Under the pieces are notes generated by a model. That model worked only from the letters and a program-made list of their open reading frames with translations. It made no database searches and had not been told where the DNA came from. Of a stretch of DNA of 64,000 bases, positions 44,855-55,052 are shown piece after piece (position 1 is the stretch's first letter; each line of letters starts with the position of its first letter). The stretch is from positions 93,610 through 157,609 of the forward strand of contig NZ_WJIB01000013.1 of NCBI RefSeq assembly GCF_019400745.1, in the 5' to 3' direction. A program made the position numbers and the translations under genes. Origin of the DNA: Cohnella sp. CFH 77786 (GTDB taxonomy: Bacteria > Bacillota > Bacilli > Paenibacillales > Paenibacillaceae).

Positions 44855-45054
44855 GTGCACCCTTTTCTTTGGGCAGACTCGTCGTTACTTCTTCCGTGGA
44901 ACGGCCAATCGGCGGCACCTGACGCCTATTCCGGCGGTTTCATCCGAAAGCGTGCGGATTCGTGCCGCTGCGGCATTATTTCGGCGGATTCGCCGAACAG
45001 GGAGGGGATTAGCGCCGCTCCACTCCTCTCCCCTCGAACCGCCCCGCCAAATGG
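44855..45054. other. Intergenic stretch between lexA and glnA terminators
   Basis: About 200 bases between two convergent terminators. I see no convincing ORF, RNA gene or repeat. Confidence 0.6.
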
Positions 45055-45090
45055 CAAAAATCCCTTGACATCGAAACGTCAAGGGATTTT
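45055..45090 (-). terminator. glnA terminator
   Basis: AAAATCCCTTGAC/GTCAAGGGATTTT, thirteen paired bases, with a T run on both strands. Confidence 0.9.
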
Positions 45091-45095
45091 CCACT

Positions 45096-46424
45096 CTAAT
45101 AATTCGTCATGTACTGGTCGCGTTCCCACTGGTGGACTTGCGTCCGATACATGTCCCACTCGATTTCCTTCAGCTCGTAGAAGTGGCTGAGCGCGTGATC
45201 GCCGAGCGCTTCGCAAACGACATCGTCGCGCAGCATCTCCTTGAGCGCTTCGATCAGGTTGGACGGAAGGCTCGAAATGCCGGTATCGGCCAGCTCGTCT
45301 TCGCTCATCACGTAGATGTTGCGATCGACCGGAGCCGGGAGCGGCAGCTTGTTCTTGATGCCGTCGAGACCGGCTTTGAGCATGACGGCCAGCGCCAGAT
45401 ACGGATTTGCGGACGGGTCCGGGTTCCGCGCTTCAATGCGGGTGCTGAGACCGCGCGATGCCGGGATCCGGATCATCGGGCTGCGGTTGCTAGCGGACCA
45501 GGCGACGTAGGACGGCGCTTCGTAACCCGGCACGAGGCGTTTGTAGGAGTTGACTGTCGGATTCGTGATCGCCGCGAATCCGCGCGCATGGGCCAGAATG
45601 CCCGCCATGTAATACCGGGCGACATTGCTTAAGCCCAGCTTATCGTTCGCGTCGTAGAACGCGTTCTCGTTACCGCGGAACAACGACTGGTGGCAGTGCA
45701 TGCCCGATCCGTTCACCCCGAACAGCGGCTTCGGCATGAATGTGGCATGCAGGCCGTGTTGGCGGGCGATCGTCTTGACGACGAGCTTGAACGTCTGGAT
45801 TTGGTCGGCAGCTTTGATGGCCGGCGCGTATTTGAAGTCGATCTCGTGCTGGCCGGGCGCGACTTCGTGGTGGGACGCTTCGATTTCGAAGCCCATTTCT
45901 TCAAGCGTCAGTACGATGTCGCGGCGGCAGTTCTCTCCGAGGTCCGTCGGCGCCAGGTCGAAATAGCCGCCCTGGTCGTTCAATTCGGTGGTCGGGTTGC
46001 CTTTGTCGTCCGTTTGAAAGAGGAAAAATTCCGGTTCCGGCCCTACGTTCATCGCGGTGAAGCCCATCTCTTCCGCTTCCTGGAGCACGCGCTTCAGGAT
46101 GCCGCGGGGATCGCCGGCGAATGGCGTACCGTCAGGCATGTAGACGTCGCAAATCAAACGGGCGATTCGGTCTTCCGTTACCCAAGGGAATACGACCCAA
46201 GTGCTGAGGTCCGGATACAGGTACATGTCGGATTCTTCGATCCGCACGTAACCTTCGATGGAAGAGCCGTCGAACATCATTTTGTTGTCGAGCGCCTTCT
46301 CCAGCTGGCTCAGCGGAATTTCGACGTTCTTGATGGTACCGAGAAGATCGGTGAACTGGAGACGGATGAAACGGACGTTCTGTTCTTTCGCGTTGCGCAA
46401 AATGTCTTCGCGTGTGAAGTTCAT
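45096..46424 (-). CDS. glnA: Glutamine synthetase, type I
   Basis: A 442-residue enzyme forming glutamine from glutamate, ammonia and [22 protein letters not shown] is the latch and N-terminal site, [10 protein letters not shown] and [17 protein letters not shown] hold metal-binding Glu/His, [11 protein letters not shown] and [27 protein letters not shown] complete the active site. The short C-terminus lacks an adenylylation site, as in the Firmicute alpha type that is feedback-inhibited and binds GlnR. GAGGAGG precedes the ATG. It follows glnR with a terminator in between. Confidence 0.97.
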   Translation of the reverse strand: MNFTREDILRNAKEQNVRFIRLQFTDLLGTIKNVEIPLSQLEKALDNKMMFDGSSIEGYVRIEESDMYLYPDLSTWVVFPWVTEDRIARLICDVYMPDGTPFAGDPRGILKRVLQEAEEMGFTAMNVGPEPEFFLFQTDDKGNPTTELNDQGGYFDLAPTDLGENCRRDIVLTLEEMGFEIEASHHEVAPGQHEIDFKYAPAIKAADQIQTFKLVVKTIARQHGLHATFMPKPLFGVNGSGMHCHQSLFRGNENAFYDANDKLGLSNVARYYMAGILAHARGFAAITNPTVNSYKRLVPGYEAPSYVAWSASNRSPMIRIPASRGLSTRIEARNPDPSANPYLALAVMLKAGLDGIKNKLPLPAPVDRNIYVMSEDELADTGISSLPSNLIEALKEMLRDDVVCEALGDHALSHFYELKEIEWDMYRTQVHQWERDQYMTNY

Positions 46425-46510
46425 GACTGCCTCCTCGATTTACGACCAATCGGCCTATTTGATCGATCAGGATTCACAAGATGAACAGTTCATCACTGCC
46501 CGATCTCGAT

Positions 46511-46555
46511 AAAAACGGCACTCTTCGCGAGAAGCGGCCTCCGAAGCCGTTTTTA
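46511..46555 (-). terminator. Terminator between glnR and glnA
   Basis: AAAAACGGC/GCCGTTTTT stem with a long GC-rich middle. The glnR stop codon at 46553-46555 lies in its arm. It may be an attenuator, since the two genes are usually co-transcribed. Confidence 0.7.
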
Positions 46556-46969
46556 CTTGGTTTTGAAAAACCGGGAGAGTTCCCCTTGAATGAGCGAGAC
46601 CTGCCCCGGCCGCTTGCCGGACATCAATTGTTGCTTCAGCATGCGGTGAAGCTGGGAATCGCTCATTTCGCGTCGTTTCACTTCGGATTGTTCGTTGATC
46701 ACGGTCGGTTCGTCCGAACCGTTGCCCACGGGGTTCATTACCTGCTTGATTCCGGCAATGTTGACGCCCTTCTCGATAAGCGCTTTGATTTCCAACAATC
46801 TCTCCACGTCGTTGAAGGAGAAAAGCCGTTGGTTGCCCGCGGTCCGAGCGGGTTGGATCAATTCATGCTGTTCGTAATAGCGGATTTGGCGTGCCGTCAG
46901 ATCCGTCAGCTTCATGACGATCCCGATCGGAAACAGCGCCATATTCCTGCGTATTTCATCGCCAGCCAT
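46553..46969 (-). CDS. glnR: Nitrogen regulator GlnR (MerR family)
   Basis: A 138-residue MerR-type repressor of glnA and nitrogen genes. The helix-turn-helix and wing read FPIGIVMKLTDLTARQIRYYEQHELIQPARTAGNQRLFSF in shorter blocks across 13-52. The C-terminal tail ends QGELSRFF, the part that senses feedback-inhibited glutamine synthetase. Preceded by a consensus promoter. Confidence 0.94.
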   Translation of the reverse strand: MAGDEIRRNMALFPIGIVMKLTDLTARQIRYYEQHELIQPARTAGNQRLFSFNDVERLLEIKALIEKGVNIAGIKQVMNPVGNGSDEPTVINEQSEVKRREMSDSQLHRMLKQQLMSGKRPGQVSLIQGELSRFFKTK

Positions 46970-47017
46970 GTCGTATCAAACCTTCCATCGGGACTTGTTG
47001 GATTTGCAATCACTATC

Positions 47018-47046
47018 ATTTTAGCCTTCCAACATAAACATGTCAA
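47018..47046 (-). promoter_or_regulatory. glnR promoter with partial GlnR site
   Basis: Minus strand: TTGACA (47041-47046), 17-base spacer, TAAAAT (47018-47023). The -35 overlaps CCTTA-N7-TGACA, in which only the right half fits the TGTNA-N7-TNACA GlnR consensus. Confidence 0.7.
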
Positions 47047-47087
47047 GGAATGTAAGGTTATTTAACGGCCTGTTTGGGCGATTGTTG

Positions 47088-48362
47088 TCACTTTGGCAAG
47101 TAACCGCGTTCCGCCAGATCGAAGCAGGCTTGGCGAACGGCCAGCTTCACATGCGCGTAAGTCAATCCGCCTTGCATATAGGCGATATACGGCTCGCGGA
47201 TCGGAGCATCCGCGGACAGCTCCAGGCTGCCGCCCTGGATGAACGTGCCCGCCGCCATGATGACCGGATGCTCGTAACCGGGCATATCCCACGGCTCCGG
47301 CACGACATGGGCGTCGACCGCGGCCGCTTTCTGCACGGCTTGTACGAAGGCGATCAAAGGCTCAGAGGACGGAAACCGAAACGCTTGGATCAAATCCGTT
47401 CGCTCGTCGTTCCAGCGGGGATGCGTGCGGAAGCCGAGATTTTCGAACACGGCCGAGGCGAAAATGCTCCCTTTGACCGCTTGTCCCACGAGAAGCGGCG
47501 CGAGAAACAAGCCTTGGTACAGCGACCGCGTCGTTCCCAGCATCGCGCCCACTTCCCCGCCGATGCCGGGGGCCGTCACCCGGTAAGCCGCCAGCTCGAC
47601 GAGGTCCGTCCGACCGGCGATGTAGCCTCCGCTCGGCGCCAGTCCGCCGCCGGGATTCTTGATCAGGGAACCGGCGATGAGGTCGGCCCCGACTTCGGGG
47701 GGTTCCCGATCCTCCGTAAACTCCCCGTAGCAGTTGTCGACGAATACGATTCCTTCCGGCGCCAGCGACTTGATCCGGCGAACCATCTCTCCGATCTGCC
47801 CGACGGTGAACGAAGGGCGCCAATCGTATCCGCGGGAGCGCTGAATGGCGAACACTTTCGTCCGCTCCGTCACCGCGGCTGCGACGCCGTCCCAATCGAC
47901 GGTTCCGCCTTCCGCCAGCGGTACCGTTTTGCAGCGAATGCCCCAATCCGACAGCGAGCCCGTCCCGTCTCCCGGTTTCCCGATGACCTTATGCAGCGTG
48001 TCGTAAGGACTCCCCGTCACGAAGAGCAGTTCATCCCCGGGCCGCAAGCAGCCGAACAGCGCGGCCGAAATCGTATGCGTTCCCGATACGAGATGAGGGC
48101 GCACGAGCGCGGCCTCCGCTCCGAACACGTCCGCGTAAACGAGATCCAGCACCTCGCGGCCCCGGTCGTTGTATCCGTAGCCCGTGGAGCCGGCGAAATG
48201 GTAATCGCTCACCTTGTATTTCTGAAACGCGCGGATCACTTTCTCCTGGTTTCTCTCCACGACGGCGTCAACGGCCCGCAGCCGGTCTTGCGCCATCTCC
48301 TCCGCCTCGCGGGACCATCGGTCCCAAAGCTTCCGCGGATCCAACCTTTCCGAATCTGCCAT
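47088..48362 (-). CDS. ynbB: PLP-dependent lyase-like protein YnbB (aluminium resistance family)
   Basis: A 424-residue fold-type I PLP enzyme. The lysine lies in AGSLIKNPGGGLAP, preceded by FVDNCYGEF (Asp to the pyridine nitrogen) and SGTHTISAALFG for the phosphate side. It belongs to the group annotated methionine gamma-lyase or aluminium resistance protein; the true reaction is unclear. Its place beside hflX, glnR and glnA is the same as in B. subtilis. Confidence 0.9.
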   Translation of the reverse strand: MADSERLDPRKLWDRWSREAEEMAQDRLRAVDAVVERNQEKVIRAFQKYKVSDYHFAGSTGYGYNDRGREVLDLVYADVFGAEAALVRPHLVSGTHTISAALFGCLRPGDELLFVTGSPYDTLHKVIGKPGDGTGSLSDWGIRCKTVPLAEGGTVDWDGVAAAVTERTKVFAIQRSRGYDWRPSFTVGQIGEMVRRIKSLAPEGIVFVDNCYGEFTEDREPPEVGADLIAGSLIKNPGGGLAPSGGYIAGRTDLVELAAYRVTAPGIGGEVGAMLGTTRSLYQGLFLAPLLVGQAVKGSIFASAVFENLGFRTHPRWNDERTDLIQAFRFPSSEPLIAFVQAVQKAAAVDAHVVPEPWDMPGYEHPVIMAAGTFIQGGSLELSADAPIREPYIAYMQGGLTYAHVKLAVRQACFDLAERGYLPK

Positions 48363-48400
48363 CCTTTACGTTACGCTCCTTCACTTGTTGCCATGAAAAG

Positions 48401-49708
48401 TTACGGCTGCACGACGTCGCCCGTAAAGTAAGGTTCCAGCGGACGCCCCCGCTTCTCCATATCCGACGGGTTCAAACGCACCGTCAGCAGCAGCCAGTCG
48501 TCGTCGGTTTCCGCCGATGCGACCTCGCCCACGCGATAAGCGAGCGATGCCAAATCGCCGCGGGAAGCGGGGATGCGCAGCGTGCACCATCCTCCAAGGA
48601 GCTTGTCCTCGATCACCGCCAGCAGTCTCCCCAAATCCCGTTCGTTCAAAGCGCTCATCCGGATCGTATCCGGTCCGCCGGTCAGCAGCGCCATCGTGGC
48701 GGCCGACACCTTGTCGATCTTGTTCCAGACGTGGAGAGTCGGTTTTCCCGCCGCCCCCAGCTCTCCAAGCACCTCTTCGACCACCGCTTTCTGGCGGTCC
48801 CTCATGGGAGAAGAGGCGTCCATGACATGGAGGAGCAGGTCGGCTTCGTTCGCTTCCTCGAGCGTGGCCCGGAAAGCGGCGACAAGATCGTGGGGAAGGT
48901 TCTGGATAAAGCCGACCGTGTCGGTCAGCACCACTTCTTTGCCGCTGGGCAAACGAAGCGCGCGGGAGGTCGGATCGAGGGTGGCGAAAAGCTTATCCTC
49001 CGCCAGCACGTCCGCTTGGGTCAGCTGGCGGAGCAGCGTCGACTTCCCCGCGTTCGTGTAGCCGACCAGCGCGACCTGCACGACGCCGCTCTTGCGTCTC
49101 CGCTCGCGGTGCAGGTTCCGATGCTGGATCACGGACTCCAATTGCCGTTTGAGCTCGAAAATCCGGTTTCGGATATAGCGCCGGTCCGTTTCCAGCTTCG
49201 TCTCGCCGGGGCCCCTCGTACCGATGCCGCCGCCCAGCCTCGACAGGTTCTTGCCCTGTCCCGATAACCGGGGAAGCAGGTAGGACAACTGCGCCAGTTC
49301 CACCTGCAGGATGCCTTCCCGGGTTTTGGCCCGGCCGGCGAAGATATCGAGAATCAGCTGCGTGCGGTCGATGATTTTCAAATCCAGCTCTTCTTCGAGG
49401 TTCCGGACCTGCGCGCCGGACAGCTCCTGGTCGAAAATCGCCGTCTCCGCGCCGGTCTCTGCCGCAAGCGCCTTGATTTCCTGCACTTTGCCCTGGCCGA
49501 CGAACCATTTGGAATCCGGCACATCGCGATTCTGCACGAGGGTGGCGGCGACCTCCACGCCGGCCGTCTCGGTCAGAGACACCAACTCTTGCAGCGAATG
49601 GCCGGGATCCGCTCCCGACCTTTTGACGGAATCGGTCACGAGGCTGACGAGAATCGCTTTCTCCGTTTCCCCGGCTCCGGTATCGTACGCGTTCGGTCTC
49701 AAACTCAT
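48401..49708 (-). CDS. hflX: Ribosome-associated GTPase HflX
   Basis: A 435-residue GTPase that splits stalled ribosomes. The N-terminal HflX domain has [13 protein letters not shown] and the Gly-rich linker [15 protein letters not shown]. The G domain has G1 [10 protein letters not shown]3 DTVGFI and G4 NKID. The ~60-residue tail follows. GAGGGG is near the ATG. Same neighbourhood as in Bacillus. Confidence 0.95.
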   Translation of the reverse strand: MSLRPNAYDTGAGETEKAILVSLVTDSVKRSGADPGHSLQELVSLTETAGVEVAATLVQNRDVPDSKWFVGQGKVQEIKALAAETGAETAIFDQELSGAQVRNLEEELDLKIIDRTQLILDIFAGRAKTREGILQVELAQLSYLLPRLSGQGKNLSRLGGGIGTRGPGETKLETDRRYIRNRIFELKRQLESVIQHRNLHRERRRKSGVVQVALVGYTNAGKSTLLRQLTQADVLAEDKLFATLDPTSRALRLPSGKEVVLTDTVGFIQNLPHDLVAAFRATLEEANEADLLLHVMDASSPMRDRQKAVVEEVLGELGAAGKPTLHVWNKIDKVSAATMALLTGGPDTIRMSALNERDLGRLLAVIEDKLLGGWCTLRIPASRGDLASLAYRVGEVASAETDDDWLLLTVRLNPSDMEKRGRPLEPYFTGDVVQP

Positions 49709-49741
49709 CTTCCCCTCGTCGATGCCTTGCCGATTTGCCTT

Positions 49742-50734
49742 TCATAGTCCCCGCACGTCCTCCGGGCGCAGGGCCATCAGCTCCTGTTTCCCGGGCGAAC
49801 CAGAGGGATATTGCGAGAGCAGCCGTACCGCTTGGTAACGGATCGCGCGTTCGATCACGTTCCGGACGAACCGGGCGTTGCTGAAATGGTATATCGACTC
49901 CGCTTTCTCCTGGACGAGCAGCTCCCGCAGCTTGAACAGCGTCTGGGGCAGCAGCGTGTAATCCCGGTCCTTCGCCATGCCTTCCGCGATTTGGATGAGC
50001 TGGTCCACGGAATAGTCGGGAAACTCCATCTGGATCGGAAACCGGGAAGGCAGTCCTGGATTCGTCAGCAAGAAGCCCTCGATCTCCAGCGTATACCCGG
50101 CGAGGATGAGCACGAATTGGTTTTTGTAGTCTTCCATCGCCTTGACCAGCGTATCGATCGCTTCTTTGCCGAAGTCCTTCTCGCCGCCGCGTGCCAAACT
50201 GTACGCTTCATCGACGAACAGGACGCCGCCGAGCGCCTTTTTCACGAGCTCGCGCGTTTTCTGCGCCGTATGCCCGATATATTCGCCGACCAAGTCGGCC
50301 CGCTCCACCTCGACGAGATGGCCCTTGGCCAGCAGTCCCATGCCTTGGAACAGTTTGGCCAGCAGGCGCGCGACCGTCGTCTTTCCCGTTCCCGGATTGC
50401 CTTTGAAAATCATATGGTACACGTGGGACTGCGCCTGAAGCCCGGCCTCATGGCGGAGCTGCGTCACTTGCAGCAAAGCGAAGATTTCGTATACGAGTTC
50501 CTTCACATTATCCAAGCCGACCATGCGTTCGAGTTCCCGGTGCCATTCAGCCCAGGGACCGCTCTGCGGCAGCGCACGGCCGCTTCCCGTGCCTTCTGCG
50601 TACCCTCCGCCTGCCATAGGGGAAGAAGCTCCGTCCGAATCCGTTTTGCGAAGAATGATGTTGATTTGTCTGGATGGCCGTATTGCGGCGGCCGCCGTAT
50701 CCCGGACGTTCTCTTTGCCCGCCCTCGCGTTCAT
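49742..50734 (-). CDS. spoVK: Stage V sporulation protein K (AAA+ ATPase)
   Basis: A 330-residue AAA+ protein of the CbxX/CfqX type. Walker A is GNPGTGKTT, Walker B is GGVLFVDEAYSLA, and the arginine-bearing LPSRFPIQMEFPDYS follows. Residues 1-65 are a variable basic/Gly-rich leader. In Bacillus it is needed for spore maturation. GGGGTG precedes the ATG. It sits 33 bases upstream of hflX. Confidence 0.93.
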   Translation of the reverse strand: MNARAGKENVRDTAAAAIRPSRQINIILRKTDSDGASSPMAGGGYAEGTGSGRALPQSGPWAEWHRELERMVGLDNVKELVYEIFALLQVTQLRHEAGLQAQSHVYHMIFKGNPGTGKTTVARLLAKLFQGMGLLAKGHLVEVERADLVGEYIGHTAQKTRELVKKALGGVLFVDEAYSLARGGEKDFGKEAIDTLVKAMEDYKNQFVLILAGYTLEIEGFLLTNPGLPSRFPIQMEFPDYSVDQLIQIAEGMAKDRDYTLLPQTLFKLRELLVQEKAESIYHFSNARFVRNVIERAIRYQAVRLLSQYPSGSPGKQELMALRPEDVRGL

Positions 50735-50814
50735 TTCGGTTCACCCCAAATGGCCCTTAGTCGGCGAAAGTCCCCCTCCCGATCCTTTCCGAATCGCGCG
50801 TAAAAGGGGAAACT

Positions 50815-50842
50815 CCCGCCCTACCAATGTATTCCGGGCGGG
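50815..50842 (-). terminator. Weak terminator after the YdcF-like gene
   Basis: CCCGCC/GGGCGG stem followed on minus by AGTTTCCCCTTTT. Confidence 0.4.
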
Positions 50843-50852
50843 CGGAAGCTAG

Positions 50853-51518
50853 TCATCCGAATGTCAGGAGGAGCTTGTTCCATTTCCACTTGGTGAACGC
50901 GAGCACTTCTCGGGCTTGGTGGTACCCCACGTTCATCACCTTGGTCTCGGTCACGCTGACCTGCACGGGGTCATAACCGAGCGTCCGGGCGATATCCGCG
51001 GCCCGAGCGCCATGGTACCGGTGCGTGACGACGACCGCCGACTTCCAGCCTTCGGCCTTCATGATGTCTTGCGCGAAGATGAGGTTTTCGTAGGTGCTGC
51101 GAGATTCCGTATCCATGAAGATCGCGTCTTCCGGCACGCCGCGTTCCGTTAAGTAATTGCGCATCCCTTCCGCTTCCGTGATAGTCGCGCCGCCGGCATC
51201 CAACCCCCCTGTAACGATAATCCGCGGGAAAACGCCTTCCCGGTACAAAGCAAGCGCATGATCCAGACGTTCGCTTAACCCCGGGCTCGGCTTGTCGTTC
51301 CAGAGGGAAGCCCCGAGTACGATGCCCGCGTCGGCCCGCACGGTCTTGTCCGAAGAGGAAATCCCATGGAAGGTCGCGATTTGGGCGTACAGCCAGCCGC
51401 ACCAAACCAGAAGCAAGGCGAACCCCGCCGCAGCCGTCCATACGAATGCCCGTAACGCGCGTCGCGCGCGTGATCGCCGGGGCCGGGCGTAAGACAGCTT
51501 CGCTCTGGCCATGCTCAT
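50853..51518 (-). CDS. YdcF/SanA-like DUF218 membrane protein
   Basis: A 221-residue protein with a basic N-terminus, one transmembrane helix at ~27-47, and an extracellular DUF218 domain: ADAGIVLGASLWNDKPSPGLSERLDHAL, IIVTGGLD, ESRSTYENLIFA, VVTHRYHGARA. The family is linked to envelope precursor metabolism and vancomycin sensitivity. Start options cluster at GTG 51521, ATG 51518 and ATG 51512; GGGGCGG favours the first two. It overlaps the DUF402 gene stop. Confidence 0.85.
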   Translation of the reverse strand: MSMARAKLSYARPRRSRARRALRAFVWTAAAGFALLLVWCGWLYAQIATFHGISSSDKTVRADAGIVLGASLWNDKPSPGLSERLDHALALYREGVFPRIIVTGGLDAGGATITEAEGMRNYLTERGVPEDAIFMDTESRSTYENLIFAQDIMKAEGWKSAVVVTHRYHGARAADIARTLGYDPVQVSVTETKVMNVGYHQAREVLAFTKWKWNKLLLTFG

Positions 51519-52081
51519 CACGTAGCCGCCCCTTTTTCCCAGCCGAGCTTATCCAACAGCATTTTTCGGTGCCGCACGCTCATTTCGAAATAAGGAAACT
51601 TCTTCTGACGGATCAGCTCGAGCAATCGGTTCGCCGTGCGCTGGGCCATGTCGGAATCCTTCTGGGAGATGATGCCGTCGTCGAGCGCTTCCTCGAGCTC
51701 GTCTTCGTCCAGGAGAAGCGTCTCCCCCGTGGGCAGCATGACGATATCCAAATAGAGATCGTCGAACCAAGGCACTTGCTGGTCGGTCATCCCCTGCGTT
51801 TTGCAAATATCGATATACCACTGAACGACGCGGCCTTGAGGATCGAACATCGTCGTCACGACGAAGTGCTCGCCTTTCGGGAAATGCTGCATCCATAAAT
51901 AGCCTTTGTCGGCGAGGCACATTCTCCGGCCGTTGTATTCCTTCCACAGCGGGTCGCGGAGCTCCAGAATCCGATACAGCGTCACGAAGCCGCGAAATCC
52001 GGGATCGTCCATCGGAAAGCAGGCGTAGTTCTTCTTTAAAATACGGCGCCAATTGGCCCGGTCCGAAAATTTACGTTTCAT
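51518..52081 (-). CDS. DUF402 nucleoside tri-/diphosphatase (Ntdp-like)
   Basis: A 187-residue DUF402 protein. YNGRRMCLADKGYLWMQHFP, MFDPQGRVVQWYIDIC, WFDDLYLDIVMLP and LLLDEDELEEAL give the acidic metal-binding strands of the family, whose staphylococcal member hydrolyses nucleoside tri- and diphosphates. AAAGGAACG precedes the ATG at 52081. Confidence 0.85.
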   Translation of the reverse strand: MKRKFSDRANWRRILKKNYACFPMDDPGFRGFVTLYRILELRDPLWKEYNGRRMCLADKGYLWMQHFPKGEHFVVTTMFDPQGRVVQWYIDICKTQGMTDQQVPWFDDLYLDIVMLPTGETLLLDEDELEEALDDGIISQKDSDMAQRTANRLLELIRQKKFPYFEMSVRHRKMLLDKLGWEKGAAT

Positions 52082-52285
52082 CGTGGACGTTCCTTTCCGT
52101 CCGGCAGGTTCTGAGTGACAGAGGAAACGCCGGGCAGTCTTGAGCGGATAACCAAAGCTTACCACAACTTTCCCCCGCTCACCAGTTGACGTCCCTCCCG
52201 ATGGACCCAGATTCCGCATCAAACCGGAAGCGAATCCGTCCTTCCCGGCCGTTCCGTCGTCCGTCAGACCGGTCGTATCGCGCGC

Positions 52286-52316
52286 AAAACCCGGCATCGC
52301 CTCGGATGCCGGGTTC
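52286..52316 (-). terminator. Terminator of the penicillin-binding protein gene
   Basis: AACCCGGCATCC-type arms (52288-52297, 52305-52315) followed on minus by TTTTGCG. Confidence 0.65.
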
Positions 52317-52330
52317 GTGCGGAACGCGAA

Positions 52331-54859
52331 TTACGGGAGACTTATGACCGGCGCTTCGCTTGGCGAAGGGCTCGCGGACGGCCCGTCGGCCGGCTGTGAA
52401 GGAGGCGGCGGCGACTCGCCCCCGGGTGTCTGCTCTCCGCCTGGCGGCGTACTCGGGATGGGCAGCTCCGGATTTTCCCCTCCGCCTTCTTCTGCACCTC
52501 CGCCTTCGTCCGTGCCGCCCGCATCGCCCGGAACGGGCGATTCGGTTGGCGAAGGCGACGGCGATACGGCCCCCGACGCGATCGTCACCGATACTTGCTC
52601 AGAAGGCTTGCTTTCCTGCTTCGTCTCCGGATCGTAAGCCGTGACGTAATACGTGTAGGTCTGATCCGGGAAAATCGCGTAGTCCTCGTAGTCCGGCGCG
52701 GGCGTTTCCACCAGCATGGTGAACGCGCTCTCCGTCTCGGCCTTGCGGTACACCCTGTAGCTCGTGCCTGCCTTGGCGTTCTGGGCGGTCCATTTGAGCT
52801 CGACCGAAACGGTTTGCTCCGAATAGGCCGCGGTGAGCCCCGATACCGATACCTCCGGTGCCTGTTCGACGATGCCTTCCGGTTTCGGGAACGACTTCTT
52901 CGGCTTGCCCTCCAGCGCCTTGGACATGACGGCGGAGAACAGGGCGGCCGCTTGGCCGCTGCTTTGGCGGACGAGATGGTTCTTGTCCGTGTTGTCGTAT
53001 CCGACCCATACGGCGGCGGTCAGTTCGGGCGTATAGCCGACGAACCAGACGTCACGGTTGCCGCCCGCGTTCACCGGAAGACCCGGTATGCCGTGCTGCG
53101 TCGTGCCGGTTTTGCCGACGACGGTGCGGCCGGAAATCCGGGCGCGCGTACCGGTTCCGCCCGGCTGCGTGACGCTTTGAAGCAGTTGGGTCACGTAATA
53201 GGCGGTTTCGGGCTTCATGACCCGCTGGGGCTTCGGCTGCTTGAATTCGTAAACGGTATCCCCATGCTTATTCGTAATCGACAGGATGCTGTGAGGATCC
53301 TCCAGGATGCCTCCGTTCGCGAATGCGCCGTACGCCCGCGCCATCTGGAGCGGAGAAGCGCCGTGCGTAAGGCCGCCCAGCGCGATCGCCAGGTTCCGGT
53401 CCTGCTCGCTGTCGAGCTCGATCCCCAGCTTCTCCGCGAAATCGAGGCCTTTCTTGACGCCGATCTCGTTCAGCAGCCAGACGGCCGGCTGGTTCCGGGA
53501 TTCCTGGATCGCCTGGGTCATCGTCACCGGTCCGAGATATTTGACCTTGTTGGAGTCCGTCGGACAATATTTGCCGTTGTTGTAGCACACTTTATCGTCC
53601 CGCAGAATGGACCACGGAAAGTAATTGCCCGTCTCGATGGCCGGACCGTACGTCGCGATCGGCTTAAACGAAGAGCCCGGCTGCCTCGGCTTGGTTGCCC
53701 GGTTCCAGCCGTTCTTCTCGTAATCCCGGCCGCCGATCATGGCGACAAGCGAGCCGTCATGCTGGTCCATGATGACCATGGCGCTCTGGATTTGCACTTC
53801 GTCCTTGCTTTTCTCGAACATGTTGTCGTTCTTGTAGACGTTCTCCATCGCTTGCTGCGCTTTGGTGTCGATCGTCGTCTTGATCGTATAGCCGCCGGTC
53901 AGCAGCTCTTCCTCGCTCAGGTCGGTGACGGCTTGGGCTTCGTCCACGACATAATCGATGAACGATTGGTACTGCTTATTGCTCTTCGGAACGACATTCG
54001 GATTATAGTCCACTTTCTTGGCGGCTTCCGCCTGCTCCGCGGTGATGAGCCCTTGCTCCTGCATCAGCGAAAGCACGACGGCTCGTCGTTCCTTGGACTT
54101 GTCCGGATTCGAGATCGGATTGTACGTGCTGGGCGCCTTCGGCATCGCGGCCAGCGTGGCGATCTCCCAGATTTGCAGCTGCTGCTTCGGGTCCTTGCTC
54201 GTGATATCCTTGTTGAAATAATATTTCGCGGCCGTCTTGATCCCGTATTGGCCTTTCCCGAAGTAGATCCGGTTCAAGTACAGCTCGAGAATTTCGTCCT
54301 TGCTCTTATGGCGTTCCAGCGCAAGCGCGATCGAGGCTTCCGTGCCTTTGCGGAACAGCGTTTTGTCCGCGTTCAAGAATATGTTGCGGGCAACCTGCTG
54401 CGTAATCGTGCTGGCCCCCTCTTTGGCGCTGCGATGGATGATATCCTTGACGAGCGCCCGGCCGATGCCGAACAGGTCGACGCCCCCATGCTCGTAGAAC
54501 CGTTTGTCCTCCGTCGCCACGAACGCTTGCTGCACCAGTTTCGGAATCTGATTGATCGGCACGTATTCCCGGTTGCCTTCGGCAACGGAAAGCTTGGCGA
54601 CTTCCTTGCCGTTCTTGTCCACGACGAGGGACGCTTGGTCCAGGTTCAACTTGTTCAGATTCTCGCTCAGGATGCGTTCCCCGTTCAAAATAATGAGCAA
54701 ATAGCCGACGATGGCGCATACGATGCCGAGAAGAACGACGAAAAACAGCCACAGAAGTCCCCGTTTCTTGCTGCGCTTGCGGGGAGCTTGCTTCTTGCCC
54801 CCTTGGCCGCCGCCCCGGTTGCCCGCGGCAGCTCGTCCCGTTGCCGGTCTTTCCTGCAT
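52331..54859 (-). CDS. ponA: Class A penicillin-binding protein 1A with FnIII domain
   Basis: An 842-residue bifunctional peptidoglycan synthase. A Gly/Lys-rich cytoplasmic N-terminus leads to a TM at ~35-57. The GT51 domain follows (EDKRFYEHGGVD, GASTITQQVARN), then the transpeptidase with GSSFKP, SRNQP and VGKTGTTQ. A fibronectin III module (~655-745) and a Pro/Ser/Gly/Glu-rich tail come last. The ATG at 54859 has GGGGG before it; a GTG eight codons earlier is possible. Confidence 0.95.
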   Translation of the reverse strand: MQERPATGRAAAGNRGGGQGGKKQAPRKRSKKRGLLWLFFVVLLGIVCAIVGYLLIILNGERILSENLNKLNLDQASLVVDKNGKEVAKLSVAEGNREYVPINQIPKLVQQAFVATEDKRFYEHGGVDLFGIGRALVKDIIHRSAKEGASTITQQVARNIFLNADKTLFRKGTEASIALALERHKSKDEILELYLNRIYFGKGQYGIKTAAKYYFNKDITSKDPKQQLQIWEIATLAAMPKAPSTYNPISNPDKSKERRAVVLSLMQEQGLITAEQAEAAKKVDYNPNVVPKSNKQYQSFIDYVVDEAQAVTDLSEEELLTGGYTIKTTIDTKAQQAMENVYKNDNMFEKSKDEVQIQSAMVIMDQHDGSLVAMIGGRDYEKNGWNRATKPRQPGSSFKPIATYGPAIETGNYFPWSILRDDKVCYNNGKYCPTDSNKVKYLGPVTMTQAIQESRNQPAVWLLNEIGVKKGLDFAEKLGIELDSEQDRNLAIALGGLTHGASPLQMARAYGAFANGGILEDPHSILSITNKHGDTVYEFKQPKPQRVMKPETAYYVTQLLQSVTQPGGTGTRARISGRTVVGKTGTTQHGIPGLPVNAGGNRDVWFVGYTPELTAAVWVGYDNTDKNHLVRQSSGQAAALFSAVMSKALEGKPKKSFPKPEGIVEQAPEVSVSGLTAAYSEQTVSVELKWTAQNAKAGTSYRVYRKAETESAFTMLVETPAPDYEDYAIFPDQTYTYYVTAYDPETKQESKPSEQVSVTIASGAVSPSPSPTESPVPGDAGGTDEGGGAEEGGGENPELPIPSTPPGGEQTPGGESPPPPSQPADGPSASPSPSEAPVISLP

Positions 54860-54942
54860 GGTTGGTTCCCCCTTCTGCTCCACTTTCTCTCTCTGCTGCT
54901 AACATACCCTTTTTCAAATTCTCCATCTTCATGCCGCCCGGA

Positions 54943-54974
54943 AAATAGAGAACAACCCGCTCTCGAGGGTTGCT
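54943..54974 (-). terminator. Weak hairpin after hfq
   Basis: CAACCC/GGGTTG stem followed on minus by TTCTCTATTTTCC. Confidence 0.4.
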
Positions 54975-55052
54975 CCGTCCGGGCTCTATTCAGTTTAACG
55001 ATAGGCGTGGGGGAAAAGTTTCACTTCTCCACGGGCTTGCCGTGCTTCCGAA

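Noticed and set aside
46425..46510. GlnR binding site directly before glnA
   Set aside because: I could not find TGTNA-N7-TNACA on either strand in this stretch.
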